Below, one piece after another: positions 51,846 through 60,142 of a stretch of 64,000 nucleotides of DNA. Every line of letters starts with the position of its first letter. Within the stretch, counting starts at the first letter, position 1. The position numbers and the translations under genes were made by a program. The DNA comes from DASQHW01 sp038238245 (GTDB lineage Bacteria > Actinomycetota > Acidimicrobiia > IMCC26256 > PALSA-610). The notes under the pieces are model-generated. The model made no database searches. It was not told where the DNA came from and saw only the letters and a program-made list of their open reading frames with translations. The stretch covers positions 62,001 to 126,000 of the forward strand of contig JBBRXX010000001.1 in NCBI GenBank assembly GCA_038238245.1, given 5' to 3'.

Positions 51846-53021
51846 ATGCAGCGCCGGGTGTGTGTCGTGGGAGTGGGCCTGTCGGACGGTCCGAAGACGC
51901 CCGAGATGAGCGCAACGATGCTCGAAGCGCAGTCGTTCCGGCGGGCGCTCGACGACGCCGGATGCGAGAAACGCGACATCGACGGGCTCGCCAGCGCCGG
52001 GTACGGCGGCATGCACGAGGTGATGCTCGCCGAGTACCTGGGACTCACGCCGCGATGGATGGAGTCGACGAGTGTCGGCGGTTCGAGCTTCGAGTTCCAC
52101 ACGATGCACGCGTACCGCGCCATCCAGAACGGCGACGTCGACACGGTCGCGATCGTGTACGGCAACAACCAGCTGTCGGCATCGGGCCGCACGCTCGGCA
52201 CGGGAGGAGGAGGCGGGGGAGGCCGGGGGGGCATGGCGATGCCCCTGCCGATGGCCTACGAGTTCCCGACGGGGCTCACGCTCGTCGGCGCGTACGCGAT
52301 GGCGGCCCAGCGCCACATGCACGAGTACGGCACCACACCCGAGCAGCTCGCCTCGATCGCGGTGCAGACACGCGAGCACGCAGCCCGCAATCCCCGCGCG
52401 ATGTACCGAGATCCGATCACCGTCGACGACGTGCTCTCGTCCAAGCTCGTCGCCGATCCGCTGCACAAGCTCGACTGCTGCGTGATCTCCGACGGCGGCT
52501 GCTGCCTCATTCTCACCACCGAGGAGCGGGCGCGCGACATGGCGCGCCCACCGGTGTACGTGCGCGGCGCCGCCGGTGGGAGCACGCACCACTCGATCAC
52601 CGCCATGGCCGACATGACGCGCACCGCGGCCGCGACCAGCGGCCCGAAGGCGTTCGCCGAAGCAGGCATCACGCCCGCCGACGTCGACATGTTCGCGATG
52701 TACGACTCGTTCACGTACACGGTCCTCGTGGTCCTCGAAGACCTCGGGTTCGCGCCGAAAGGCGAAGGCGGCGCATTCGTCACCGACAATGGCGGCAACC
52801 TCCGTCTCGGCGGGGCGCTACCGACGAACACCGACGGCGGCGGACTGTCCTGCACGCATCCGGGAATGCGCGGGCTGTTCCTGTTGTGCGAGGCCACCCG
52901 CCAACTTCGCGGCGAGGCGGGCGACAGCCAGGTTGCGGGGGCCGAGATCGCAGTCGCGCACGGCAGCGGCGGCTGGCTGTCGACCCAGGGAACCGTGGTG
53001 CTCGGCACCGAGGCGGCGTGA
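51846..53021 (+). CDS. thiolase-like (SCP2/Ltp-type) lipid-transfer/aldolase protein
   Basis: A 391-residue thiolase-fold protein of the SCP-x/lipid-transfer-protein type. The region that would carry the nucleophilic Cys reads STSVGGSSFEFHTMHAYRAIQNGD, with Ser where Cys is expected, so it is not an ordinary thiolase. The C-terminal motif IAVAHGSGGW keeps the H-G-x-G element. A Gly-rich stretch (GTGGGGGGGRGG) at about residue 120 is unusual and low-complexity. The paired DUF35 protein makes the set look like the Ltp2-ChsH2(DUF35) retro-aldolase of steroid side-chain degradation, or an HMG-CoA-synthase/DUF35-type complex. Stop overlaps the DUF35 start (TGATG). Confidence 0.87.
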   Translation: MQRRVCVVGVGLSDGPKTPEMSATMLEAQSFRRALDDAGCEKRDIDGLASAGYGGMHEVMLAEYLGLTPRWMESTSVGGSSFEFHTMHAYRAIQNGDVDTVAIVYGNNQLSASGRTLGTGGGGGGGRGGMAMPLPMAYEFPTGLTLVGAYAMAAQRHMHEYGTTPEQLASIAVQTREHAARNPRAMYRDPITVDDVLSSKLVADPLHKLDCCVISDGGCCLILTTEERARDMARPPVYVRGAAGGSTHHSITAMADMTRTAAATSGPKAFAEAGITPADVDMFAMYDSFTYTVLVVLEDLGFAPKGEGGAFVTDNGGNLRLGGALPTNTDGGGLSCTHPGMRGLFLLCEATRQLRGEAGDSQVAGAEIAVAHGSGGWLSTQGTVVLGTEAA

Positions 53022-53539
53022 TGGCGAGCGGGCCTGAGGCGAGCGGGCGCAAACCGGGTACCCCGGTAAGCAGCGAGCCGGGGCCCGAGCGGCCCCGCAG
53101 AGCGGAAGAAGAGACCCCGGACTGGAGCGAGACGCCGAAGTGGTTGGTGCCGCGACCCACGCCCGAGGACGCTGAGTACTGGAAGGGCGCGCGCCGCGGG
53201 GAGCTGCGCATCCAGCACTGCACCACCTGCGGCCTGCACCAGCACTACGCCCGCATGTTGTGCAGCCACTGCGGTGCGCAGACGCTCGAGTGGGTGACGG
53301 CGTCGGGCGCCGGCACCGTGTACTCGTTCACCGTCGTGCGCCAGAACGGCGTCCCGCCGTTCAACGAACGACTGCCGTTCGTCGTCGCCTGTGTCGATCT
53401 CGACGAGGCCGGCGCGCGCATGATCGCGGCGATGCCGGATTGCGCGCCCGACGACGCGCGCATCGGCATGCGCGTGCGCGCCGCGTTCCGGCCGGCGACC
53501 GACGAGTACGGCTTCGTCGACTTCGCGCCCACCGGCTAG
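53021..53539 (+). CDS. DUF35 OB-fold/zinc-ribbon acyl-CoA-associated protein with repeat-derived N-terminus
   Basis: A 172-residue protein. Residues ~60-80 form a rubredoxin-like zinc ribbon with two CxxC pairs (HCTTCGLHQ and MLCSHCGAQ), followed by an OB fold (GAGTVYSFTVVRQ, PFVVACVDLDE, VRAAFRPATDEYGF). DUF35 proteins partner with thiolase-like enzymes, as with the gene before it. The first ~30 residues (MASGPEASGRKPG..., GPERPRRAEEE) are low-complexity and encoded by repeat R2, an almost identical copy of a non-coding sequence at 49484-49558. The domain itself begins near ETPKWLVPRPTPED. Translation is coupled (TGATG). Confidence 0.9.
   Translation: MASGPEASGRKPGTPVSSEPGPERPRRAEEETPDWSETPKWLVPRPTPEDAEYWKGARRGELRIQHCTTCGLHQHYARMLCSHCGAQTLEWVTASGAGTVYSFTVVRQNGVPPFNERLPFVVACVDLDEAGARMIAAMPDCAPDDARIGMRVRAAFRPATDEYGFVDFAPTG
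53035..53108 (+). repeat. dispersed repeat R2, copy 2 (codes for the DUF35 N-terminus)
   Basis: This copy lies in frame within the DUF35 gene. It carries the hairpin GGGGCC-CGAGC-GGCCCC (53080-53096) and a near-palindrome around CCGGGTACCCCGG. Match to copy 1 is described there. Confidence 0.8.
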
Positions 53540-53570
53540 GGCCGTCGGGGAGTCAGGCTCGTCGAGTCCC

Positions 53571-54170
53571 TCAGGACGTGGCGGCCGCGGCGACCGCGCC
53601 CGGCGTCACGATCGACACCGCGAGCTTGGCGAGCACCGCCTCGACCTGGTCGGGCGTCCGGGGCGCTCGCCGCAGCCGCTCGTAGGTCGAATATGACGTG
53701 AGTGCCGCGAGCGCGTCGACGGCCTCGTCGGTCGACCAGTGCGACCGGAGCTGGCCGGCGGACGAGAGCGCCTCGACGAGACGGCGCAGCTGTTTCTCGT
53801 CGACGCCGTCGCTCGCGTGGTCGGTGCCCGTGAGGGCATTCAAGGTGCGCAAACCGCGCATCCGCTCGTCGTGCTCCGACCAATGCCGGCACACGTCGCC
53901 GAGCATGTCCCGCAATGCGAGCAGCGGATCGGCCATGCCCGTGCGCTGCTCGTCGAGCACGATCGTGCGAGAGATCGACGAGGCCAGCTCGTCGAGCACC
54001 GCGCGTTTGGACCGGAAATGCTCATAGACCGTGGCGCGGGCGACACCCGCTTCCTTCGCCAGCACGTCCATGCTGAAGCCGTTCGGTCCGCGCTCTCGAG
54101 TGAGACGCCCCGCCGCCTCGACGATGCGCGCCCGGGTAGCTCGGACCAGCTCCCGACGCGTCGGACTCAT
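53571..54170 (-). CDS. TetR-family transcriptional regulator
   Basis: A 199-residue repressor-type regulator. The N-terminal helix-turn-helix is clear: RARIVEAAGRLTRERGPNGFSMDVLAKEAGVARATVYEHFRSKRAVLDEL (first ~55 residues). The C-terminal ligand-binding domain is helical (GMADPLLALRDMLGDVCRHW). GGGAG lies 8 nt before the ATG at 54170. It points away from the exopolyphosphatase gene and toward the thiolase/DUF35 pair, tail to tail; those genes or its own promoter are possible targets. Confidence 0.9.
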   Translation of the reverse strand: MSPTRRELVRATRARIVEAAGRLTRERGPNGFSMDVLAKEAGVARATVYEHFRSKRAVLDELASSISRTIVLDEQRTGMADPLLALRDMLGDVCRHWSEHDERMRGLRTLNALTGTDHASDGVDEKQLRRLVEALSSAGQLRSHWSTDEAVDALAALTSYSTYERLRRAPRTPDQVEAVLAKLAVSIVTPGAVAAAATS

Positions 54171-54280
54171 ATGGCGATCTCCCAACCCAGTGGCCGTCCG
54201 GTCTCAGGACGTGTTCGATCCGCTTGTGAACGGGGCGAAATATGCAGAATTTGGTTACTCATTGTTGCACGGCCAATGGC

Positions 54281-55843
54281 TCAAAGGTCGGACGTGGTTC
54301 GGAGCGCGGTCGCGACGACCTCGAGCTCCCGTTCGTACACCTTTTCGAACAGTTCGCGGCGTCTGCGAGCCCCCCACGACTCCAGCTCCGCGTCATCAAG
54401 CGCAGTGACACGCAGCATCACGAGGTCCGTACCCAAATCGACACGGACGTCCTCGACAACTCCGCGCCGGCTCCGGTCGAGGCCGTCGGCGACGCGCAGA
54501 ATCGCCGCCAGCTTCCGCAGACGGTCGCGGTCGGTGGCATCGAGGGCGGCGAAGCGTGACTCCGAGGTCTTGGGGTCGCCGCGCCGATGGTGCCGTACCA
54601 GCGCCGCGAGGAAGGCAACTTCGGCCGGGTCGAAACCGCGTAGCTCGCCGTTCTCGACGAGGTACGCGGCGTGCCGGTGGTGGCCCTTGCGCGAGACGTG
54701 CTGGCCCACGTCGTGCAGCAGCGCCGCGAACTCGAGCATCTCGCGATCTCTGTCGCCGAGCCCGTGCAAGGGGCCGAGCTGGTCGAAGAGGCGCAGCGCC
54801 AGCCGCGCCACCTGGGCGGTGTGGGCGTCATCGGAGCTGCACCGGCGGGCGAGGCCGGCAACCGCGGCCCGGCGCAGCGCCCGCGGGTCGTCGCCGAAGT
54901 CGGCCGGATCGTGTGTCCGCACCGCATCGAGCACGATGCCCTCGCGCAATGCCCAGTCGCTGACCGTCAACGCGTCGAGGCCGAAGAGGTCGAGCGCGGT
55001 GACCAGCAACGTGGACCCGGCGGGCAGCAGCTCGGCCCGGCGTTGCTCTTCGAGCCCCGCCATCCGCCGTCGCTCCGCGCTCTTCGTCCGCATGATGCGG
55101 TCGTGCAGCGCCTCGAGCTCGGCGCGGTCGGCGCGCAACGCGTTCGTGCTCGACGGCAGCTCGTCGTCGCCGGTCTCGAGGGCGACGGCCATCCGTACGA
55201 GATCGTTCAACGTGCCGCTCGTGCCGACCGCCATGCGCGGGCCGCGGGCCCGCACCTCGCCGACCAACGGTTCGAGTCCGGCGCGGATTCGTTCCTCCAG
55301 GCGTTTGCGGTCCCCCTTGGACGGCGGGTCGTCCCGCACACAGTCCGCGGTGAGGCGCCCGACGCCGAGCGGGAGGCTGGTCGCCCATCGCAGGCCCGAG
55401 GCGTCACCGATCATCACCTCGACGCTGCCGCCACCGACGTCGATGCCGAGCGCCGGCGCGGGCTCGATGACGACGCTGGCGCGCACCGCGGCGAAGATCA
55501 GCCGGGCCTCTTCGAGCCCACTGATGACCTCGACGTCGACGCCCGTCTCGGCTTCGATGCGATCGACCATCTCGCTGCCGTTGGCCGCCGTCCGGATCGC
55601 GCTCGTCGCCTTGGCGATCACCTCGCGCGCACCGAGCGCGTCGGCGAGGCGGACCAGGCGGCGGACCGCCCCGATCGCGCGTTCCACCGTTGCCGGCGGG
55701 ATGCTGCCGTGACGCGCGACGTCGTCGCCGAGGCGCAGCATCTCCTTCTCACGCGCCACTGCGGTGAACGTGCCGTCGGCGTGCACGTCGGCGACGAGCA
55801 GATGGAAGGAGTTCGAGCCGAGATCGAGCGCAGCCATCCTCAT
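54281..55843 (-). CDS. ppx: exopolyphosphatase (Ppx/GppA family) with HD-type C-terminal domain
   Basis: A 520-residue enzyme that removes phosphate from polyphosphate ends, and may also act on pppGpp. The ASKHA ATPase-type N-terminal half has ALDLGSNSFHLLVADV (phosphate 1 loop), ALGIDVGGGSVEVMIG (phosphate 2) and VGTSGTLNDLVRM. After about residue 330 an HD-like domain follows (AALLHDVGQHVSRKGHHRHAAYLV), as in the longer E. coli Ppx rather than short Ppx1-type enzymes. The ATG at 55843 is two codons before MAALDLG; the much longer open frame upstream is antisense to the aldehyde dehydrogenase gene. Confidence 0.92.
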   Translation of the reverse strand: MRMAALDLGSNSFHLLVADVHADGTFTAVAREKEMLRLGDDVARHGSIPPATVERAIGAVRRLVRLADALGAREVIAKATSAIRTAANGSEMVDRIEAETGVDVEVISGLEEARLIFAAVRASVVIEPAPALGIDVGGGSVEVMIGDASGLRWATSLPLGVGRLTADCVRDDPPSKGDRKRLEERIRAGLEPLVGEVRARGPRMAVGTSGTLNDLVRMAVALETGDDELPSSTNALRADRAELEALHDRIMRTKSAERRRMAGLEEQRRAELLPAGSTLLVTALDLFGLDALTVSDWALREGIVLDAVRTHDPADFGDDPRALRRAAVAGLARRCSSDDAHTAQVARLALRLFDQLGPLHGLGDRDREMLEFAALLHDVGQHVSRKGHHRHAAYLVENGELRGFDPAEVAFLAALVRHHRRGDPKTSESRFAALDATDRDRLRKLAAILRVADGLDRSRRGVVEDVRVDLGTDLVMLRVTALDDAELESWGARRRRELFEKVYERELEVVATALRTTSDL

Positions 55844-55870
55844 GGTTGAGGCCGACAATAACGAGACGAC

Positions 55871-55902
55871 CGCGAAGCATCGCGGAGCGTGGAGCCGACC
55901 CG
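55871..55902 (+). repeat. degenerate R1-like copy C
   Basis: The segment ending CGGAGCGTGGAGCCGACCC matches the last 19 nt of R1 copies A and B at 17 positions. The 5' part is shorter by about 8 nt. It lies between the ppx start and the aldehyde dehydrogenase -10 box. Confidence 0.45.
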
Positions 55903-55913
55903 AGGCAACGGCG

Positions 55914-55919
55914 TAGCCT
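55914..55919 (+). promoter_or_regulatory. -10 box (TAGCCT) of the aldehyde dehydrogenase gene
   Basis: TAGCCT precedes a leader of about 22 nt that contains AAGGAG (55937-55942) before the ATG at 55949, so this gene is leadered, in contrast to many here. Confidence 0.45.
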
Positions 55920-55948
55920 GCCGCCACCGGCCCAACAAGGAGATCGCA

Positions 55949-57415
55949 ATGTCGCTGGAGTTCGAACCTCGCATGCTGATCGACGGCGAGCTCGTCGAGG
56001 CGGAGGGCGGCAAGACCTACGACAACATCAATCCCGCGACCGAGGACGTCATCGGTCCCGTCGCCGACGGCTCGCCCGCGGACATGGAGCGGGCCGTCAC
56101 CGCGGCCCGGCGCGCCTTCGACGAGACCACCTGGGCCACCGACCGGGCGTTCCGCAAGTCGTGCCTGCAGCAACTGCGAGAAGCGCTGGACAAGCACAAA
56201 GAAGAGCTGCGACCGCAGATCGTCGCCGAGGTGGGCACGCCGATCGGCCTCACGTTCGCGATCCAACAGGACAGCTGCATCGACGACATGCAGTGGGACA
56301 TCGACCTGATCGACCGGTACGAGTGGGAACGCGAGCTCGGCGTGCACGAGTTCTTCGGGATGCAGTCGAACCGGCTGGTCGTCCGGGAGCCGATCGGCGT
56401 CACGGGTCTGATCACGCCGTGGAACTTCCCGTTCATGCTGAACCTGTCGAAGCTGACGCCCGCGCTCGCCGCGGGCTGTACCGCTGTGCTGAAGCCGGCG
56501 CCCGACACGCCGTACGCGGCGACGTGGATCGGCAAGCTCGTCGCCGAGGAGACCGACATCCCCGCCGGGGTGTTCAACGTGGTGACGTCGGCCGATCCGG
56601 CCGCGGTGGGGGAGGCGCTCACCGGGAGCGCGGCGGTCGACATGATCTCGTTCACGGGCTCGACCGGGGTCGGGAAGCGGATCGCAGCGAGAGGCGCGGA
56701 CACACTGAAGCGCGTGTTCCTCGAGCTCGGTGGCAAGTCGGCCAACATCGTGCTCGATGACGCCGATCTCGCGGCGGTGTTGCCGTCGAGCGGCATGGTG
56801 TGCATGCACTCCGGCCAGGGCTGTGCGATCACGACCCGGTTGCTGCTGCCGCGCTCGCGCTACGACGAGGGCGTGGAGATCGTGCGGGCTGCGTTCGAGA
56901 GCTTCCCGTACGGCGACCCGATGGACTTCAACAACATGGCGGGGCCGTTGATCAACGCCCGACAGCGCGAGCGGGTGCTCGGGTACATCGAGAAGGGCAA
57001 GGCCGAGGGCGCACGCTGTCTCGTCGGTGGTGGTGCCGCGACCCAGTTCGACAAGGGATACTTCGTACAGCCGACACTGTTCGTCGACGTCGACCCGGGC
57101 TCGACGATCGCGCAGGAAGAGATCTTCGGTCCGGTCCTGTCGGTCATCCCGTACGAGGACGACGACGATGCCGTGCGCATCGCGAACGACTCGCGTTACG
57201 GCCTCTCGGGTGCGGTGAACGGCGGCTCGTTCGAGCGCGCGCTCGCGGTCGCGCGTCGCATCCGCACGGGCACGGTCGCGGTGAACGGCGGCCAGTGGTT
57301 CGGGCCCGACTCGCCGTTCGGCGGTTACAAGGAGAGCGGTCTCGGACGCGAGCACGGCGTTGCAGGCTTCGAGGAGTACCTGGAGACCAAGACCATCGGA
57401 CTCCCCGCACGCTGA
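55949..57415 (+). CDS. NAD(P)-dependent aldehyde dehydrogenase
   Basis: A 488-residue enzyme of the same superfamily as 10470-11936 but a different branch. ITPWNFPFMLNLSKLTPALAAG, ISFTGSTGVGKRIAARG, Glu259 in FLELGGKSANIV and Cys292 in SGQGCAITTR are in place; C-terminal FGGYKESGLGREHGVAGFEEYLETKTI is standard. AAGGAG 6 nt before the ATG fixes the start. Single-gene unit ending in a structured intergenic region. Substrate unknown. Confidence 0.94.
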   Translation: MSLEFEPRMLIDGELVEAEGGKTYDNINPATEDVIGPVADGSPADMERAVTAARRAFDETTWATDRAFRKSCLQQLREALDKHKEELRPQIVAEVGTPIGLTFAIQQDSCIDDMQWDIDLIDRYEWERELGVHEFFGMQSNRLVVREPIGVTGLITPWNFPFMLNLSKLTPALAAGCTAVLKPAPDTPYAATWIGKLVAEETDIPAGVFNVVTSADPAAVGEALTGSAAVDMISFTGSTGVGKRIAARGADTLKRVFLELGGKSANIVLDDADLAAVLPSSGMVCMHSGQGCAITTRLLLPRSRYDEGVEIVRAAFESFPYGDPMDFNNMAGPLINARQRERVLGYIEKGKAEGARCLVGGGAATQFDKGYFVQPTLFVDVDPGSTIAQEEIFGPVLSVIPYEDDDDAVRIANDSRYGLSGAVNGGSFERALAVARRIRTGTVAVNGGQWFGPDSPFGGYKESGLGREHGVAGFEEYLETKTIGLPAR

Positions 57416-57452
57416 AGGACGCGCGCATCACAACGGCACGACAACTTCTTGG

Positions 57453-57530
57453 GCGTCTCCCGACGCGCAGCAGCCCGGGCGAGCGAAAGGCGACGCCCGG
57501 GCCGTGCGACCGCCAAAAGGGGAAGGCGGT
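57453..57530. other. cluster of three hairpins in a convergent intergenic region
   Basis: Three perfect stems follow each other: GCGTC-TCCC-GACGC (57453-57466), CCCGGGCG-12 nt-CGCCCGGG (57474-57501) and ACCGCC-10 nt-GGCGGT (57509-57530). They lie between the stop codons at 57415 and 57589; a T-run (from about 57576) follows. Candidate structured RNA, mobile repeat or compound terminator. Confidence 0.5.
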
Positions 57531-57588
57531 ATTCGAGTCATAGACGTCCGCGCCGTCGGTTTGGTTGCCACCCGGCCGATTTTTTTCT

Positions 57589-58377
57589 TCAGGTTGCCTG
57601 TGAACGCGCGAACGCGATCGTGCCTTCGATGAACGTCCCGACGTCGCGGTACTTGCCGGCGAACACCTCGCCGAACCACTCGGGGACCGCAACTTCGAGT
57701 CGGTCCTGCTCGATGGTCGTGAGCACGGGCTCGACCATGGCGTCCACCGGCAGCATCTCGACGCCCGTCACGCCGAGCGGGTCGTTGTCCGGAAGGTGGA
57801 ACAACTCGGTGTCGATGACGCCGGGATACACGACGTGGACCTTGACGTCCGTGTCCCGCAGATCGACCTGGAGGCACTCGGCCCACGCCGAGATCGCGGC
57901 CTTGCTGGCGGCGTACGCAGACTCCGCGGGTGGCGACAGTCGCGCCGCGACCGACGAGACGTAGACCAGGCGACCCGCGCGCGCGACGAGGTCGTCGAGC
58001 AACGCCAGCGTGAGCCGCACCGGCGAGGAGTAGTTGATGTGCATCACAGACTCGACGATGTCGGGTGTGAGGGCGAAGACCGTCTTGCGCTTCGGGATGC
58101 CGGCATTGTTGACGAGCACGTCGATACCGCCCAGCTCCGACGAGGCACGCTGCGCGAACGGCGCGATGCCGTCGAGATCTGCGAGATCGACGGTCCACGC
58201 CCGCGATTCGGGGGCGTGCACACGGCATTTCTCGAGCACCGCCTCCAACCGGTCCGCGCGTCGCGCGCAGATCCCCACGGTCGCGCCACGCTTGGCGAAG
58301 CCCTCCGCGAGCGCGGCGCCGATGCCCGCCGACGCGCCGGTCACCAACACGTGCTTCCCACTCAGGTCGTACGCCAT
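57589..58377 (-). CDS. short-chain dehydrogenase/reductase
   Basis: A 262-residue SDR: TGASAGIGAALAEGFA, NNAGIPKRK, Ser in VYVSSVAARLS, YAASKAA (YxxxK), and the loop HVVYPGVIDTELFHL. The C-terminal part (PEWFGEVFAGKYRDVG) resembles the longer-tailed SDRs that act on lipids or ketones. The ATG at 58377 is 6 nt after TAGCTT on the minus strand. Divergent from another SDR gene across an 82-bp region. Confidence 0.92.
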   Translation of the reverse strand: MAYDLSGKHVLVTGASAGIGAALAEGFAKRGATVGICARRADRLEAVLEKCRVHAPESRAWTVDLADLDGIAPFAQRASSELGGIDVLVNNAGIPKRKTVFALTPDIVESVMHINYSSPVRLTLALLDDLVARAGRLVYVSSVAARLSPPAESAYAASKAAISAWAECLQVDLRDTDVKVHVVYPGVIDTELFHLPDNDPLGVTGVEMLPVDAMVEPVLTTIEQDRLEVAVPEWFGEVFAGKYRDVGTFIEGTIAFARSQAT

Positions 58378-58383
58378 GGAGCG

Positions 58384-58389
58384 AAGCTA
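58384..58389 (-). promoter_or_regulatory. -10 box of a leaderless promoter (TAGCTT, minus strand)
   Basis: On the minus strand TAGCTT lies 6 nt before the ATG at 58377. Confidence 0.5.
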
Positions 58390-58443
58390 GCCTTTCTTTT
58401 TCTGCTCGCGCTCGGTGCGGGCGGGGTACCCGGCCCGTGCGAC

Positions 58444-58449
58444 TAGCGT
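58444..58449 (+). promoter_or_regulatory. -10-like box (TAGCGT) of the SDR-LLM pair
   Basis: TAGCGT lies 10 nt before the ATG at 58460, so the transcript would have at most a few untranslated bases. It is weaker than the other examples. Confidence 0.35.
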
Positions 58450-58459
58450 CCGCGGCCGC

Positions 58460-59251
58460 ATGTCACTCACGCCCGACAACGTGTTGCTCACCGACCGGTT
58501 GGTCGTGGTGACCGGGGCCGCCGTGGGGATCGGTGCCGCGGTCGCGACCGCCTGTGCCCGGTTCGGTGCAGACGTCGCGGTATGCGATCGCGATGCCGAG
58601 CTGCTCGGGCGCACAGTTGTCGACATCGAGGCCGCGGGCCGGCGCGCGTATTCGACCGAGCTCGACGTGCGCGACGGCGACGCGGTCCGGGAGTGGATCT
58701 CGTCACTGCCGGCGATCGACGCCCTGGTCAACAACGCGGGCGGCGGCTTCCGCGCACCCTTCCTCGATGTCAACGACAAGGGGCAGGAGACGCTCATCCG
58801 TGAGAACTTCGTCAGCGCGACGCACCTGGTGCGCGCGTGCGTCCCGAAGATGCCGGCCGACGGCCGGGCGTCGATCGTCAACGTGACCTCGATCGAGGCG
58901 CACCGGGGCGCGCCCGGCTTCGCGATCTACAGCGCAATGAAGGCTGCGCTGGTGAACCTGTCGATGACGCTCGCGCTGGAGCTCGGCGATCGGCACATTC
59001 GCGTCAACTGCATCGCACCCGACGTGATCCCGACACCCGGGATCGGCGGCGAGGTCCCGGTCAAGACGCCCCTGCCCGTCGCCGGACGCGTCGACGACAT
59101 CGCGGGCGCGGTCATCTATCTCGTGTCCGACCTCGGCCGCTTCGTCACGGGGACGACGATCCACGTCGACGGCGGCAATCTCGCGGCCGGCGGGTGGGGT
59201 CGGGCACCCGACGGCAGCTGGGTGACCGCGGGCGAGGCGGCCGGACCGTGA
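58460..59251 (+). CDS. short-chain dehydrogenase/reductase
   Basis: A 263-residue SDR: VVTGAAVGIGAAVATACARFG, NNAGGGFRAPF, Ser in VNVTSIEAHRG, YSAMKAA (YxxxK, with the Tyr in AIYSAMK), NCIAPDVIPTPG, and VTGTTIHVDGGNLAAGGW. The IAPDVIPTPG loop is typical of actinobacterial SDRs beside LLM enzymes. The ATG at 58460 is preferred over an earlier in-frame start because of the -10-like box. It overlaps the LLM gene by GTGA. Confidence 0.92.
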   Translation: MSLTPDNVLLTDRLVVVTGAAVGIGAAVATACARFGADVAVCDRDAELLGRTVVDIEAAGRRAYSTELDVRDGDAVREWISSLPAIDALVNNAGGGFRAPFLDVNDKGQETLIRENFVSATHLVRACVPKMPADGRASIVNVTSIEAHRGAPGFAIYSAMKAALVNLSMTLALELGDRHIRVNCIAPDVIPTPGIGGEVPVKTPLPVAGRVDDIAGAVIYLVSDLGRFVTGTTIHVDGGNLAAGGWGRAPDGSWVTAGEAAGP

Positions 59252-60084
59252 AGTTCGGTGTCGCGTTGGGCGCGCTCAATCCGCACTTCCATCTCGACGC
59301 CACGACCGAGGCCGACCGCCTCGGCTACGAGTCGGTCTGGCTGCCCGAGCACCTGGTGTTCACGCGGACGATGTCACGGTCGCCGCACCCCGGTCAGGAT
59401 CACCCACCGGTCCCGCCGACCGCACCGATCTATGACGCGTTCGCGTACCTCGCCTATCTCGCGGCGCAGACCGAGCACGTGCGGCTCGGCACGCACGTGT
59501 TCAACATCGGACTGCGGCATCCGTTCACGAGCGCGCGCGGCGTGCAGACGGTCGACCTGTTGTCGAACGGCCGTTTCGACTTCGGTATCGGTGCATCGTG
59601 GCTCGAGGAGGAGTGGGACGCGACGCAGCTCGACTTCTCGACGCGCGCGCGGCGCGTCGATGAGGCGGTCGCGGTCTGCAAGCGGTTGTGGACCGAGGAG
59701 ACCGTGAGTCATCGCGGCGAGTTCTTCGCGTTCGACGAGGTGGTGTTCGAGCCCAAGCCGGTCCAGAAGCCATGGCCTCCGATCCTCGTCGGCGGCGAAT
59801 CGCGCGCGGCGCTGCGCCGGGCCGCAGGCCTCGGCGACGGCTGGATCGGCATGGCGCACACGCCGGATTCGGCCGCGGGCCAGATCGAAGCGCTGCGGTC
59901 GCTCCTCGTCGAGCAGGGACGGGACCCGTCGAGCTTCGAGGTCGTGCTCGGCGGCCCGGTCGGCTCCCGGGACGACGTCCGCCGCTGGGAGGAGCTCGGG
60001 GTCACCCGCATGATCGTGTCGCCCTGGCGGCGGTCGCCGGACGCGGTGGACGGTCTCCGCCGGTTCGCGGACACGGTACTTTGA
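59248..60084 (+). CDS. LLM-class F420-dependent oxidoreductase
   Basis: A 278-residue LLM protein: KFGVALGALNPHFHLDATTEADRLGYESVWLPEHLVF, TEHVRLGTHVFNIGLRHPFTSARGVQTVDLLSNGR, FGIGASWLEEEWDATQLDF and WPPILVGGESRAALRRAAGLGDGW. It fits the TIGR03619-type F420 family. Coupled to the SDR by GTGA overlap, suggesting two consecutive redox steps on one substrate, for example alcohol-ketone interconversion and an adjoining hydride transfer. Fifth LLM enzyme of the window. Confidence 0.9.
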   Translation: MKFGVALGALNPHFHLDATTEADRLGYESVWLPEHLVFTRTMSRSPHPGQDHPPVPPTAPIYDAFAYLAYLAAQTEHVRLGTHVFNIGLRHPFTSARGVQTVDLLSNGRFDFGIGASWLEEEWDATQLDFSTRARRVDEAVAVCKRLWTEETVSHRGEFFAFDEVVFEPKPVQKPWPPILVGGESRAALRRAAGLGDGWIGMAHTPDSAAGQIEALRSLLVEQGRDPSSFEVVLGGPVGSRDDVRRWEELGVTRMIVSPWRRSPDAVDGLRRFADTVL

Positions 60085-60142
60085 CGCCGCGGCACGCCGC
60101 GGGGGTGTCGCAGCCGCGTCACCAGTAGGCCCTGCCAGCAAC

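Noticed and set aside
52195..52240. Gly-rich run in the thiolase-like gene as a third inserted repeat
   Set aside because: It is a simple GGN run without similarity to R1 or R2; it could also be ordinary slippage.
55844..57355. Minus-strand open frame that would extend the exopolyphosphatase to about 1024 residues
   Set aside because: The extension is antisense to a full aldehyde dehydrogenase gene and has the His/Arg/Val-rich composition typical of shadow frames in GC-rich DNA; ppx begins at MRMAALDLGSNS.
57525..57545. T-arm-like string (GGTATTCGAGTC) suggesting a tRNA
   Set aside because: No acceptor, D or anticodon stems can be formed around it; the bases belong to the third hairpin.
58395..58440. 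Possible third copy of R2 (CCGGGTACCCCG core)
   Set aside because: Only 12 bases match clearly; the rest is not alignable, so it is not counted as a copy.
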